Shown here: one piece after another, positions 33,492 to 41,271 of the stretch | How positions within the stretch are numbered: position 1 is the stretch's first letter | Layout of the letters: every line of letters begins with the position of its first letter | Assembly: GCA_964520895.1 (NCBI GenBank) | Contig: CAZFOR010000006.1 | Location: forward strand, 1 to 45,787 | DNA: 45,787 nt | Source of the DNA: SIG350 sp964520895 | GTDB lineage: Bacteria > Bacillota > Clostridia > TANB77 > SIG350 | Direction: 5' to 3' | Made by a program: the position numbers and the translations under genes | The notes under the pieces: generated by a model | Database searches by the model: none | Told to the model about the DNA's origin: nothing | Seen by the model: the letters and a program-made list of their open reading frames with translations, nothing else

Positions 33492-33528
33492 TAAAAAAAG
33501 AAAAAGTTTTTAGCTATAAACTTTTTCT
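33492..33528 (-). terminator. Terminator-like hairpin between spoIIIAB and spoIIIAC
   Basis: On the minus strand AGAAAAAGTTT (33528-33518) pairs with AAACTTTTTCT (33509-33499) and is followed by seven T. It would reduce read-through from spoIIIAA-AB to spoIIIAC-AH. Confidence 0.75.
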
Positions 33529-33561
33529 AACAATAATCAACATTATATATTATAATACTTA

Positions 33562-34077
33562 TTAAAGTAGCATAATTACAAGCATTACACCACATATAAC
33601 CCCCAGACTTTTATACATCTTTTCATTTTTATTTTTATGTATAATTGCATTATCTTTTAATATTTTAACTTTATCTTTTGCAAGTTCAATATTCTTAATT
33701 TGTCCTTCTATATCACTTTTTCCTAGCATTTTAGATAATTCTATAAATATATCTAAATCACAAGAAAACTCATTTTTGTATTTATCAATACTTTGTATAA
33801 AACATTCATTAATACTCAAATCACCTTTTTTTAGATTATTACTAATATCATTAAAAAGTAACTTAAAATTACTATTACTAGTTTGTTTAACTATATCATC
33901 AAATATCTCAATTAAATTACTATTATTATATTTAATATTAGTTTCTAAAAATAGTAATATATCATTTATCTGGTTATATTCGGCTACTTTTCTGTTTAAC
34001 CTTTTACTTAGCCAAAAACCTATATATGTTGGTATTTCAAAAATAATGAAACATAAAAACAATTTAACAATATACAC
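33562..34077 (-). CDS. spoIIIAB: Stage III sporulation protein AB
   Basis: 171 aa starting with GTG (GGAGG, 7-base spacer). Two membrane helices at the ends (~4-22, LFLCFIIFEIPTYIGFWLS, and 153-171, YKSLGVICGVMLVIMLL) with a helical cytoplasmic middle including LLFLETNIKYNNSNLIEIFDDI and LGKSDIEGQIKNIELAKDKV. This middle resembles a type II secretion F-like domain. Part of the SpoIIIA membrane complex. Confidence 0.94.
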   Translation of the reverse strand: MYIVKLFLCFIIFEIPTYIGFWLSKRLNRKVAEYNQINDILLFLETNIKYNNSNLIEIFDDIVKQTSNSNFKLLFNDISNNLKKGDLSINECFIQSIDKYKNEFSCDLDIFIELSKMLGKSDIEGQIKNIELAKDKVKILKDNAIIHKNKNEKMYKSLGVICGVMLVIMLL

Positions 34078-34133
34078 ACATATACCTCCATTTAATATTT
34101 TACTTACACTTTGTTCTTACACTTTGTTTTACT

Positions 34134-35042
34134 CTAAAAAATAATATCATCTTTTAATTTATATATTTTATCAATAACACCTGGTGTTTTTTCTTTTTTA
34201 AGAAATATAATATACTTGAAAATATTCATATTTAAAAGTTCCAATATATTTGATTTTTTTAGCTCTTCTAAATTATTTCCATGTGCTGTTGCAATAAATC
34301 TAACACCAGATACTAACCCATCTTTAATTGCTTCAATATCTTTATTTGAACCTATTTCATCTACTGCAATTATATTTGGCCCCATACTTCTAATGGCAAG
34401 TCTAATTCCAATATGTTTAGGTACATTTGTTATTACATCTGTCCTTATACCTAAATCCATTTGCATAAACCCATTTAACGTACACGCAATTTCTGACCTT
34501 TCATCAATTATACATATAGTTTGTCCATTATTGCTAATATTCCTAATCATATCTCTAAGTAAGGTTGTTTTACCACAATTAGGTGGTGATACTATTAGTG
34601 TTGATTCAAAATTGATATCTTTATATAGTTTATTAATTAGATTATTACTTACATTAACAACTTGTCTAGCAATCCTTATATTAATACTTGATATGTTTTT
34701 TACATTTTTTATTTCATTATTTGATATAACTACTGTTCCACATACACCTATTCTGTGCCCTCCTTTTATTGTTATATATCCATTATTTAATTCTTCTTGC
34801 ACTGAGTATATTGAGTAATTAGATATCTTTTCCAGTATTTTTTCCATATCTATTTTTGTTACAATATATTCAAAAACAATATCTCTATCAAATAGTTTTA
34901 TTATTAGATTAACACCATTTCTAATTCTAATTTCACAGATATTATTAAACATATCATTATTTTTGTTATATTCTTTTTCTATTACATTTAATATATTTTG
35001 ACTTAAATATGGATATATTTCATTAACTAATTTTTGATACAT
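34134..35042 (-). CDS. spoIIIAA: Stage III sporulation protein AA (ATPase)
   Basis: 302 aa. Walker A VSPPNCGKTTLLRD (151-164), IIDERSEIA (178-186), Walker B NIIAVDEIG (223-231) and ATAHG further on. A type II/IV secretion-like ATPase that powers the SpoIIIA channel. The N-terminal region has GGHRIGVCGTVV typical of the family. The ribosome site AAGGTGG with a T7 spacer lies in the 3' arm of a hairpin (35043-35084). First gene of the operon by the usual order. Confidence 0.97.
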   Translation of the reverse strand: MYQKLVNEIYPYLSQNILNVIEKEYNKNNDMFNNICEIRIRNGVNLIIKLFDRDIVFEYIVTKIDMEKILEKISNYSIYSVQEELNNGYITIKGGHRIGVCGTVVISNNEIKNVKNISSINIRIARQVVNVSNNLINKLYKDINFESTLIVSPPNCGKTTLLRDMIRNISNNGQTICIIDERSEIACTLNGFMQMDLGIRTDVITNVPKHIGIRLAIRSMGPNIIAVDEIGSNKDIEAIKDGLVSGVRFIATAHGNNLEELKKSNILELLNMNIFKYIIFLKKEKTPGVIDKIYKLKDDIIF

Positions 35043-35084
35043 AAAAAAACCACCTTATATAATATATATTATACAAAGTGGTTT
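35043..35084 (-). promoter_or_regulatory. Terminator-like hairpin containing the ribosome site of spoIIIAA
   Basis: Minus strand AAACCAC (35084-35078) pairs with GTGGTTT (35053-35047); the inside contains the palindrome TATAATATATATTATA, extending the stem with a few mismatches. T7 (35049-35043) follows and runs straight into the ATG. The Shine-Dalgarno AAGGTGG is part of the 3' arm. Confidence 0.65.
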
Positions 35085-35101
35085 TTATGACAATTGTAAT
35101 A

Positions 35102-36007
35102 CTAATTTCCGATTATTTCGTTTTTCTTTTCCTTTAATTTACTGATTCTTCCAAGCACAAAAGCTTTTATCTCTTGAACATCAATAAATTCATCCTCATA
35201 ACTTAAAAGCAAATCTGCTATTAATTGGTCTGTTATTATATCTAAACACTTAACAGTTTCTTCTATTTCATAATACCTATTTTCTAAAAGAAATGTTATT
35301 AGAGCCTCAGGGGTTATATTCAATCCATGAATATGAACATACTTGGGAGAAAATATATGTGTATTATCAAAAGAAGGTGTTAACCTTATTTCATTTCCTA
35401 CACCATATATTATCCCCCAATTTTTTGCACTTCTGTCACTATTACCTAATAAATAGTCAAGCAGCAAAACATTTGAAAGTTGTTTCATAAGAATATCGAT
35501 GTTTTGTTGTTTGTTTAATATTTGCATCTGTTGTATTAATGCCTTATTAATCTCCTGATAAAGAAATTCCATATCAAATGTATTATTTGATATAATATAT
35601 TTTCTGTTATAACAATTGGTCAATACTTGGTAGCATAAAAAATCCTCTTCCATCTCATGTGTATCAATATGATATTGGCTTAAAAAACTATGTGCATCTT
35701 TAAAACACTCTTGACTGTTTAAAAAGCTTTTAATCATAACTGCTCTTCTTTTACTTCCGATAATTGTTTTATCTATTACTAATTCAACAAGATTATGCTG
35801 TATTTTTAGTATTTTACCCATATCAGATGCAAATTTTTCATACACATCAAATGATATTGTTTTTACAGGAGTAACATATCTTGCAAACTTCTCATACCAG
35901 TATTCATTATTAGGTTCCAAAATTACTTCAAAAACTTCTGACAAGTTTCCGTTTAAAACTCTTTTTCTCTTTTTAATATCATTATCTGTTAACACTCTCC
36001 GCTCCAT
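35102..36007 (-). CDS. HipA-like kinase domain protein
   Basis: 301 aa from the ATG at 36007 (GGAGG, 10-base spacer; a TTG 21 bp earlier overlaps the previous gene and is rejected). LLDYLLGNSDRSAKNWGII (~183-201) matches the catalytic loop of HipA/CtkA-like kinases (D.L.GN.DR...N.G), with candidate catalytic Asp191 and Asn196, and SFDNTHIF (~212-219) holds the metal Asp214. The N-terminal lobe (MGKILKIQHNLVELV, AVMIKSFL) fits this fold but an ATP-binding Lys is not obvious. No DNA-binding HipB partner is nearby. It follows the PHP gene by 21 bp. Substrate unknown. Confidence 0.68.
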   Translation of the reverse strand: MERRVLTDNDIKKRKRVLNGNLSEVFEVILEPNNEYWYEKFARYVTPVKTISFDVYEKFASDMGKILKIQHNLVELVIDKTIIGSKRRAVMIKSFLNSQECFKDAHSFLSQYHIDTHEMEEDFLCYQVLTNCYNRKYIISNNTFDMEFLYQEINKALIQQMQILNKQQNIDILMKQLSNVLLLDYLLGNSDRSAKNWGIIYGVGNEIRLTPSFDNTHIFSPKYVHIHGLNITPEALITFLLENRYYEIEETVKCLDIITDQLIADLLLSYEDEFIDVQEIKAFVLGRISKLKEKKNEIIGN

Positions 36008-36028
36008 ATAATTATATCCTCCAAGCAA

Positions 36029-36844
36029 TTATTTAAAGATAGATACCTTATTAATAATATCTATGTATTTGTGATTACAAACACCTCCTATTTGAATATT
36101 ACTCTTTCTGTGATAATCTGAACCACATGTTATTAGTAAATTATTTCTTTTTGCTTGCCAAATATAGTATTGCATTTGTTCATAGCCATGAGTAGGATAT
36201 ATTGCTTCAATTCCATCAAATTTATACAGTGATAATAACCTATTTGAATACTCTTTTTGATAGAATCCTCTCAAGGTTTCTCCAGGATGAGCAAAAACAG
36301 CAATTCCACCACAGTCTTTTATTATATCAATAACACTTTGTAAATTAAGATTATTAATACCTATATTGTTAGAAAAGTATTTAATCCGTATTTCAGGTAG
36401 TGTCATTTTAGTTTTACTTTCAACAACTCTAGCAATACTAAATTCATTTATATAATTGCTACAGTTAAAAGACTTGATTTCTTCAATAGTTAGTGGAATT
36501 CCAATGTGATTAAACATAAATATATAGTTTTTTATACTACGATTTCTTATCTCATTAACCACTTTTAAGCCTTCTTGTAATCCTTTCAAATCCTTAAAAT
36601 CATACCCTAATACATGAACTTTTTTGTTAGTTTTAGGACAAAAGCTATCAATCTCAACACCATTTATAGCTTCTATTCCCTCATTTTGAGCAAAATAATT
36701 AAATTCCTCCATTCCTTCTATAGTATTGTGATCTGTTAACGCTATTTTTTGTACATTGCTGTGTTTTGCCATTTGAATTAATTGACTAGGACTATTTTCG
36801 CCATCTGAGTACCAGCTATGCATGTGAAGATCAATAACTTTCAT
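36029..36844 (-). CDS. PHP-domain phosphoesterase
   Basis: 271 aa. The metal-binding motifs are intact: DLHMHSWYSDGENSP (5-19), ALTDHNTIEGMEEF, NGVEIDS, VFAHPGET and CGSDYHRKS near the C-terminus. This looks like the YciV/RNase AM or histidinol-phosphatase-like branch of PHP proteins, which cleave phosphoesters such as 3',5'-bisphosphonucleotides or RNA 5' ends. The substrate is not determinable. AAGGAGGT before the ATG; a fair promoter lies upstream at 36920. It is followed by the HipA-like gene 21 bp later and then by spoIIIA. Confidence 0.85.
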   Translation of the reverse strand: MKVIDLHMHSWYSDGENSPSQLIQMAKHSNVQKIALTDHNTIEGMEEFNYFAQNEGIEAINGVEIDSFCPKTNKKVHVLGYDFKDLKGLQEGLKVVNEIRNRSIKNYIFMFNHIGIPLTIEEIKSFNCSNYINEFSIARVVESKTKMTLPEIRIKYFSNNIGINNLNLQSVIDIIKDCGGIAVFAHPGETLRGFYQKEYSNRLLSLYKFDGIEAIYPTHGYEQMQYYIWQAKRNNLLITCGSDYHRKSNIQIGGVCNHKYIDIINKVSIFK

Positions 36845-36919
36845 CGTTTACACCTCCTTACAATTTAATCTAAAAAAACATATTGTTTTTTTATTTTAAA
36901 AATATATATTTGTCCACAA

Positions 36920-36948
36920 ATTATACATTATTTACATAATATTTACAA
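36920..36948 (-). promoter_or_regulatory. SigA-type promoter upstream of the PHP-kinase pair
   Basis: Minus strand TTGTAA (36948-36943), 17 bases, TATAAT (36925-36920); 76 bp before the ATG at 36844. Confidence 0.6.
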
Positions 36949-37012
36949 TACATTTTAATTAAAAAGAAGTACAAATTTTGAAATGCTTTACTATAGCAAT
37001 ATATTTAAACAA

Positions 37013-37828
37013 CTATATATTTCTTGCTTGTTCATATCCCTGATTATACACATAATCTATTTTTGTATAATCTAACAATTTAACTTTATCTAACATAATA
37101 TTTAAAATATATTTAGCATTTTTTAATGATTCGTATTTACTATCATGTGCAAGTATTGAAAATGATTGTGTTATAACATCAAATATATTATTTACATTAT
37201 CAATTTTGTCATCAGTAAAAGTAACAGCAAGCACATTATTAGTAAAATTTTCAACAAGTGGCATCACAGGAACATTATCTCTAAGTCCTCCATCTACTAA
37301 TAAGTAATTTTCATATTGTTTTGGAGCAAATACACCTGGATAACTACAACTAGCTCTAACAATTGCACCAATATTACCACCATAAATGTATTTTATAGTA
37401 TCTAAATATCTATTATTCACATGTACATTAGTAAAATATATTAATTGTCCTGTATGCAAATCAACAGTTGGAATAAATATTGGTAATGGTATTTGTGATA
37501 TATCTTCAATTCCTTTATCTTTACAACATTTATTAATAATGTTTTCAATCATACTTCCACTATTTATTCCCATCACATTCTTTTTAGTAAACAAACTACT
37601 AATTTTATTTTTAACAATACTTTTTAATATTTTATTAACATAAAACTTAACTAAACTATATATTTCATCAGATGTATATCCACAAGCATATAATGTGGCT
37701 ATTATACTTCCACTACTACAACCTGATATATATTGTATATCAATATTTTTTTCCTCTAAATACTTAATTACTCCTAAATGTGCAATACCTTTTATTCCTC
37801 CACCACCAAGGGCTAAACCTAAACTCAT
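37013..37828 (-). CDS. Patatin-like phospholipase
   Basis: 271 aa from the ATG at 37828 (GGAGG, 7-base spacer). Oxyanion loop LGGGGIKGIAHLGV (7-20), nucleophile elbow GCSSGS with Ser38, a DGG/L motif LLVDGGLRDNVPVMPL with Asp179, and FIPTVDLHTGQLIYF between. Ser-Asp dyad complete. Bacterial patatins (RssA/YlbK group) are cytoplasmic or membrane-linked acyl hydrolases. Only one gene of this kind here; not obviously linked to a defence cassette (no CD-NTase or TIR nearby). Confidence 0.92.
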   Translation of the reverse strand: MSLGLALGGGGIKGIAHLGVIKYLEEKNIDIQYISGCSSGSIIATLYACGYTSDEIYSLVKFYVNKILKSIVKNKISSLFTKKNVMGINSGSMIENIINKCCKDKGIEDISQIPLPIFIPTVDLHTGQLIYFTNVHVNNRYLDTIKYIYGGNIGAIVRASCSYPGVFAPKQYENYLLVDGGLRDNVPVMPLVENFTNNVLAVTFTDDKIDNVNNIFDVITQSFSILAHDSKYESLKNAKYILNIMLDKVKLLDYTKIDYVYNQGYEQARNI

Positions 37829-37918
37829 ATATTTACCTCCATACAAAAAATTTTATTATTATATTGTATTCATTATTCTGTATTTTGTTAATATTTACGA
37901 ATTGTTTACATAACCCAA

Positions 37919-37947
37919 TTGACTAATTATTAATAAAATGTTATCAT
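37919..37947 (+). promoter_or_regulatory. SigA-type promoter of the 53-aa gene
   Basis: TTGACT (37919-37924), 17 bases, TATCAT (37942-37947), 65 bp before the ATG at 38012. Confidence 0.65.
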
Positions 37948-38011
37948 TTATATGAAAAATTAAATATATAATTTTATTTCAAAATTTTTTTGAAAAGGAA
38001 GGATGATGTAA

Positions 38012-38173
38012 ATGTTAACATTATTAGGTACTTTTTTTACAAACTTTTTGCAAATCCTATTTGTTTTATTCCTATTGTGCTTATTTTTCAAAGCACTGAA
38101 ATATTTTATTAAGCTTTTAGGTATATTATTCCTCATATCAGTAATTTGGGGACTTGTTTCAATGATTTTGTAA
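38012..38173 (+). CDS. Small hydrophobic protein, 53 aa
   Basis: ATG at 38012 behind AAGGAAGGATGATGTAA. The product starts MLTLLGTFFTNFLQILFVLF and has two hydrophobic segments (about 3-26 and 30-53) split by the basic FKALKYFIK. No family known to me. It has its own promoter and a strong terminator, so it is a stand-alone transcript on the opposite strand to its neighbours. Could be a membrane-active peptide (toxin-like) or a sporulation/stress microprotein; no antitoxin RNA is evident. Low-to-moderate certainty on function, fair on existence. Confidence 0.6.
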   Translation: MLTLLGTFFTNFLQILFVLFLLCLFFKALKYFIKLLGILFLISVIWGLVSMIL

Positions 38174-38184
38174 AAAGTAAACAA

Positions 38185-38212
38185 AAAAAGCTAGATTAAT
38201 TTCTAGCTTTTT
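38185..38212. terminator. Bidirectional terminator between the 53-aa gene and rho
   Basis: AAAAAGCTAGA (38185-38195) and TCTAGCTTTTT (38202-38212) form a perfect stem with A/T-runs on both sides, serving both convergent genes. Confidence 0.9.
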
Positions 38213-38250
38213 ATTTTGTTACATTCAATTATTTATTTCAACTAATATAA

Positions 38251-39552
38251 TTATAGAATCCTTTTAATATTGCTAATAAATTGTTCATTATTTTTAGTTG
38301 ATACAATTTGACTTACTAATTGTTCAATAATTTCTTGATTATTAATATTACCCATTGCTTTCCTTATTGTCCAAACACATTCTAATTCATTTTGCTCTAA
38401 TATTAATTCTTCTCTTCTAGTACCTGATTTATTTATATCAATTGCTGGGAATATTCTTTTTTCAGATAATTTTCTATCTAAATGTATTTCCATATTACCA
38501 GTACCTTTAAACTCTTCAAATATTACATCATCCATTCTACTACCTGTTTCAATTAAAGCTGTCGCAAGAATAGTTAAACTTCCACCTTCTTCAATATTTC
38601 TAGCTGCTCCAAAAAATCTTTTAGGTTTATGTAATGATGCTGGATCTAATCCTCCTGATAATGTTCTACCACTTGTAGGTATTGTTAAGTTATATGCTCT
38701 TGCTAATCTTGTAATACTATCTAATAATATAACAACATCTTTTTTGTGTTCAACTAATCTTTTACCTCTTTCTAATACCATTTCTGCAACCTTAACATGA
38801 TGATCAGGTTGTTCATCAAATGTTGAATAAATTACTTCGCCATTGATTGATCTTTTCATATCTGTTACCTCTTCTGGCCTTTCATCTATTAATAATACAA
38901 TTAATTCTACTTCTGGATGGTTTCTTGAAATACTATTTGCTATCTGCTTTAATATTGTTGTTTTACCAGCTTTTGGTTGAGCAACTATCATACCTCTTTG
39001 ACCTTTTCCAATAGGTGCTATTAAATCTACTAATCTCATTGTATAATCTTGTGAGTTAGTTTCTAAACGTAATCTTTCATCTGGATATATTGGAGTTAAA
39101 TCATCAAAATATTTTCTTTTTATAGCAACATCTGGAATATCACCATTTACAGTATTAACAAATATTAATGCTGGAAATTTTTCTCCTTCTTTTGCTATTC
39201 TTCCAATACCCTTTATTTTATCACCTGTCTCTAATTTAAATCTTCTTATTTGTACAGGTGAAATATATATGTCTTTTGATGTGGGTAAATAATTATCTCC
39301 TCTTAAAAATCCAAAACCATCTGGCATTACTTCAAGAATTCCTTCACATACAATATCATCTTCATTATTTGGTTTTATATCATTAATATTTGCTTTTTCA
39401 ATTTTAATATCATTCTTTTTGCTTTCTTCACTATTATCAGTTTCCATTATCATTTTTATTAATTCATCTTTCCTTAATTTTGAAAAATCCTTTAGTCCTA
39501 ATAGTTTTGCAATTTCTCTTAAATCAGCTAGATTCTTATCTTTTAAATCCAT
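38251..39552 (-). CDS. rho: Transcription termination factor Rho
   Basis: 433 aa. RhoN domain (MDLKDKNLADLREIAKLLGL), cold-shock RNA-binding domain (GFGFLRGDNYLPTSKDIYIS), Walker A AQPKAGKTTI (191-200), Walker B LIVLLIDERPEEVT, Q/R loops (SGRTLSGGLDPASL) and catalytic motif ATALIETGSRMDDVIFEEFKGTG. A hexameric RNA helicase that ends transcription. AAGGAGG precedes the ATG. Follows S1-divIC-yabQ-yabP on the same strand. Confidence 0.98.
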   Translation of the reverse strand: MDLKDKNLADLREIAKLLGLKDFSKLRKDELIKMIMETDNSEESKKNDIKIEKANINDIKPNNEDDIVCEGILEVMPDGFGFLRGDNYLPTSKDIYISPVQIRRFKLETGDKIKGIGRIAKEGEKFPALIFVNTVNGDIPDVAIKRKYFDDLTPIYPDERLRLETNSQDYTMRLVDLIAPIGKGQRGMIVAQPKAGKTTILKQIANSISRNHPEVELIVLLIDERPEEVTDMKRSINGEVIYSTFDEQPDHHVKVAEMVLERGKRLVEHKKDVVILLDSITRLARAYNLTIPTSGRTLSGGLDPASLHKPKRFFGAARNIEEGGSLTILATALIETGSRMDDVIFEEFKGTGNMEIHLDRKLSEKRIFPAIDINKSGTRREELILEQNELECVWTIRKAMGNINNQEIIEQLVSQIVSTKNNEQFISNIKRIL

Positions 39553-39636
39553 CTTTTCCTCCTTATTATTATATATTAAATTTTATTATTATCTTTTTGG
39601 AATTTGTTTTAGATTACTTACTAGAATAAAAATAAA

Positions 39637-39659
39637 TGAGTATTTTAAACCAATACTCA
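39637..39659 (-). terminator. Terminator after the S1 gene
   Basis: TGAGTATT (minus 39659-39652) and AATACTCA (39644-39637) form the stem, followed by TTTATTTTTATT. It overlaps the S1 gene stop codon. Confidence 0.7.
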
Positions 39660-40100
39660 CATCTTTTTACTTGGACCACTACCTCTTTTTGACTCAAAAC
39701 TTTTCTTAATATCAGTTTGTCTTTCTTCACTATCTTTCATGAACTTAGACAAGATGTCTTCAAATGTTTGTGGTTTTTTTAAATCACCTTTATTTTCATA
39801 ATTATTATCCTTTTTGTAGGAATTATTTTTAAAATTGTTTTTTCTTTCTGTATATGTTTTTTCACCATTCTCATTAGCTTGTTTAATTGATAAACTAATC
39901 TTTCCTTCTCCTACTGTTAGTACTTTTGCTTTAACTAATTGACCTGCTTTTAATACAGTACTAATATCATTTACATATTTATCAGATATTTCAGATATAT
40001 GAACTAAACCTTTTTTATTATCTGGTAATTGTACAAAAGCACCATATTGTGTAATATTAATTATACTGCATTCAATAATGTCACCTACTGCTATTGGCAT
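39657..40100 (-). CDS. S1 RNA-binding protein (YabR-like)
   Basis: 147 aa. A single S1 domain (residues 1-70: AVGDIIECSIINITQYGAFVQLP, KGLVHISEISDKYVNDISTVL, VKAKVLTVGEGKISLSIK) is followed by a basic/charged tail with KSFESKRGSGPSKKM. This is the YabR/GSP13 family, regularly found downstream of divIC in Firmicutes. RNA-binding; precise function unclear. AAGGGGAAG before the ATG. Confidence 0.9.
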   Translation of the reverse strand: MPIAVGDIIECSIINITQYGAFVQLPDNKKGLVHISEISDKYVNDISTVLKAGQLVKAKVLTVGEGKISLSIKQANENGEKTYTERKNNFKNNSYKKDNNYENKGDLKKPQTFEDILSKFMKDSEERQTDIKKSFESKRGSGPSKKM

Positions 40101-40126
40101 AAAAATTCAACTTCCCCTTTCAAATT

Positions 40127-40438
40127 TTAATATTTACTAGAATCAACATACATAGTTTCATTAGGCTTTAATAGGCCCAACTTCTCTCTAGCCACTTGTT
40201 CAATATATTCATCAGAATTTATACTCTCTTTTTCCAAAACTAATTTACTATTTCTAGTTTGTTCTTCCAAAGATTTTTCCTCATAATATGACAATTGACT
40301 AGAATATTCATTCAACTTTATTTGCTGATTTATATAAACATATGAAACATATGCTAATATACATATTAATAATACTTTTGTTAAAATCTTATTGCTTTTT
40401 ACATTTTTTTTGGTTTTTTGTTTTTTTCCCATTAACAA
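40127..40438 (-). CDS. divIC: Septum formation initiator DivIC/FtsB
   Basis: 103 aa. Basic N-terminus, one membrane helix (about 21-38, VLLICILAYVSYVYI), an extracytoplasmic coiled coil (~42-75) and the family motif YIEQVAREKLGLLKPNETMYV. With DivIB/FtsL it stabilises the divisome. The start may be a TTG at 40438 (AAAGG, 6-base spacer) or an ATG two codons later (40432). Correct place between yabQ and the S1 gene. Confidence 0.92.
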   Translation of the reverse strand: MLMGKKQKTKKNVKSNKILTKVLLICILAYVSYVYINQQIKLNEYSSQLSYYEEKSLEEQTRNSKLVLEKESINSDEYIEQVAREKLGLLKPNETMYVDSSKY

Positions 40439-40519
40439 TAACTACCTTTCAACATTATTTTATTAGTACCATAATTATTGTACTATTTTATACCTTTTTT
40501 TGCAAGGGTTTTTTGAAAT

Positions 40520-40864
40520 TTATTTAACTTTTTGTCTAATTTTTACAAATAATATTTTAAATGGTGTAAATATCCATGTAAATACATTTATTAGATATTT
40601 ACTTAAACATAAAAAGTATATTATGTTACTTAATAATATTCCTAATAATATATATAATCTAACTTCTCCTAAATTCAAGAAATATACTAGTAAAAATACA
40701 TATGCAGCTGATAATATACAAAAAAGAAAATCTTGTACTATAACCAAGAAATCATAATGTGGTATAGTCTTCCTTATAATTCTAAAAATATCAAATATAA
40801 TACCTACACCCATTCCAAATATCAAGGTTTTTATAAAAATAATTAGCTCATTTGTCATATACAT
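40520..40864 (-). CDS. yabQ: Spore cortex biosynthesis protein YabQ
   Basis: 114 aa, three to four membrane segments (~6-26, GMGVGIIFDIFRIIRK being the family hallmark, then IVQDFLFCILSAAYVFLLVYFL and LLGILLSNIIYFLCLS). YabQ is needed for cortex formation in Bacillus. It lies 11 bp after yabP. AGAGGT before the ATG. Confidence 0.93.
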   Translation of the reverse strand: MYMTNELIIFIKTLIFGMGVGIIFDIFRIIRKTIPHYDFLVIVQDFLFCILSAAYVFLLVYFLNLGEVRLYILLGILLSNIIYFLCLSKYLINVFTWIFTPFKILFVKIRQKVK

Positions 40865-40875
40865 ATATTATACCT

Positions 40876-41145
40876 CTATTTAAATAATTTTTGAAAAAAT
40901 CCACCTCTAGAATAATTATCTGTATATACTAAACTCATAATATCACCTTCTATCATAAGTTCTGTATTATCTAGATTTAATTTATTTAATTTAAGTGACA
41001 TTCCCTTTACTGTAAGCAATCCCAGTTCTGTATTTACACATACTGTTTGTTCATCAAAATTAATTACATCAATAACACCTGATATATTTAGTCTTTGTCT
41101 ATTTTCCATTAATATATTTTGCAACTTATTTTTTTCTTCAACCAT
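40876..41145 (-). CDS. yabP: Sporulation protein YabP
   Basis: 89 aa from the ATG at 41145 (GAGGAGG, 6-base spacer; a longer frame from 41190 lacks a site). The YabP/YqfC core is clear: LNISGVIDVINFDEQTVCVNTELGLLTVKGMSLKLNKL (pieces SGVIDV, FDEQTV, G.L.VKG) and ELMIEGDIMSLVY. YabP is a sporulation protein made in the mother cell under SigE in Bacillus. First gene of yabP-yabQ-divIC-S1. Confidence 0.94.
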   Translation of the reverse strand: MVEEKNKLQNILMENRQRLNISGVIDVINFDEQTVCVNTELGLLTVKGMSLKLNKLNLDNTELMIEGDIMSLVYTDNYSRGGFFQKLFK

Positions 41146-41223
41146 ACTAATCCTCCTCAAATACATATTTACTATTGTATATATATTCATATATACAAGT
41201 TATTAGAACTAAATTAATTATAT

Positions 41224-41256
41224 AAAAAAACAACTATTAGATAACTAATAGTTGTT
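41224..41256 (-). terminator. Terminator of lysC
   Basis: AACAACTATTAG (41229-41240) and CTAATAGTTGTT (41245-41256) around ATAA, with T7 on the minus strand after it. Confidence 0.9.
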
Positions 41257-41271
41257 AATATTTTAATTAAA

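Noticed and set aside
35102..36007. Classical HipBA toxin-antitoxin module
   Set aside because: There is no small DNA-binding HipB gene; the adjacent gene encodes a PHP phosphoesterase.
37013..37828. Patatin as part of a CBASS-type defence system
   Set aside because: No cyclase, TIR or other defence partner is adjacent; neighbours are sporulation and housekeeping genes.
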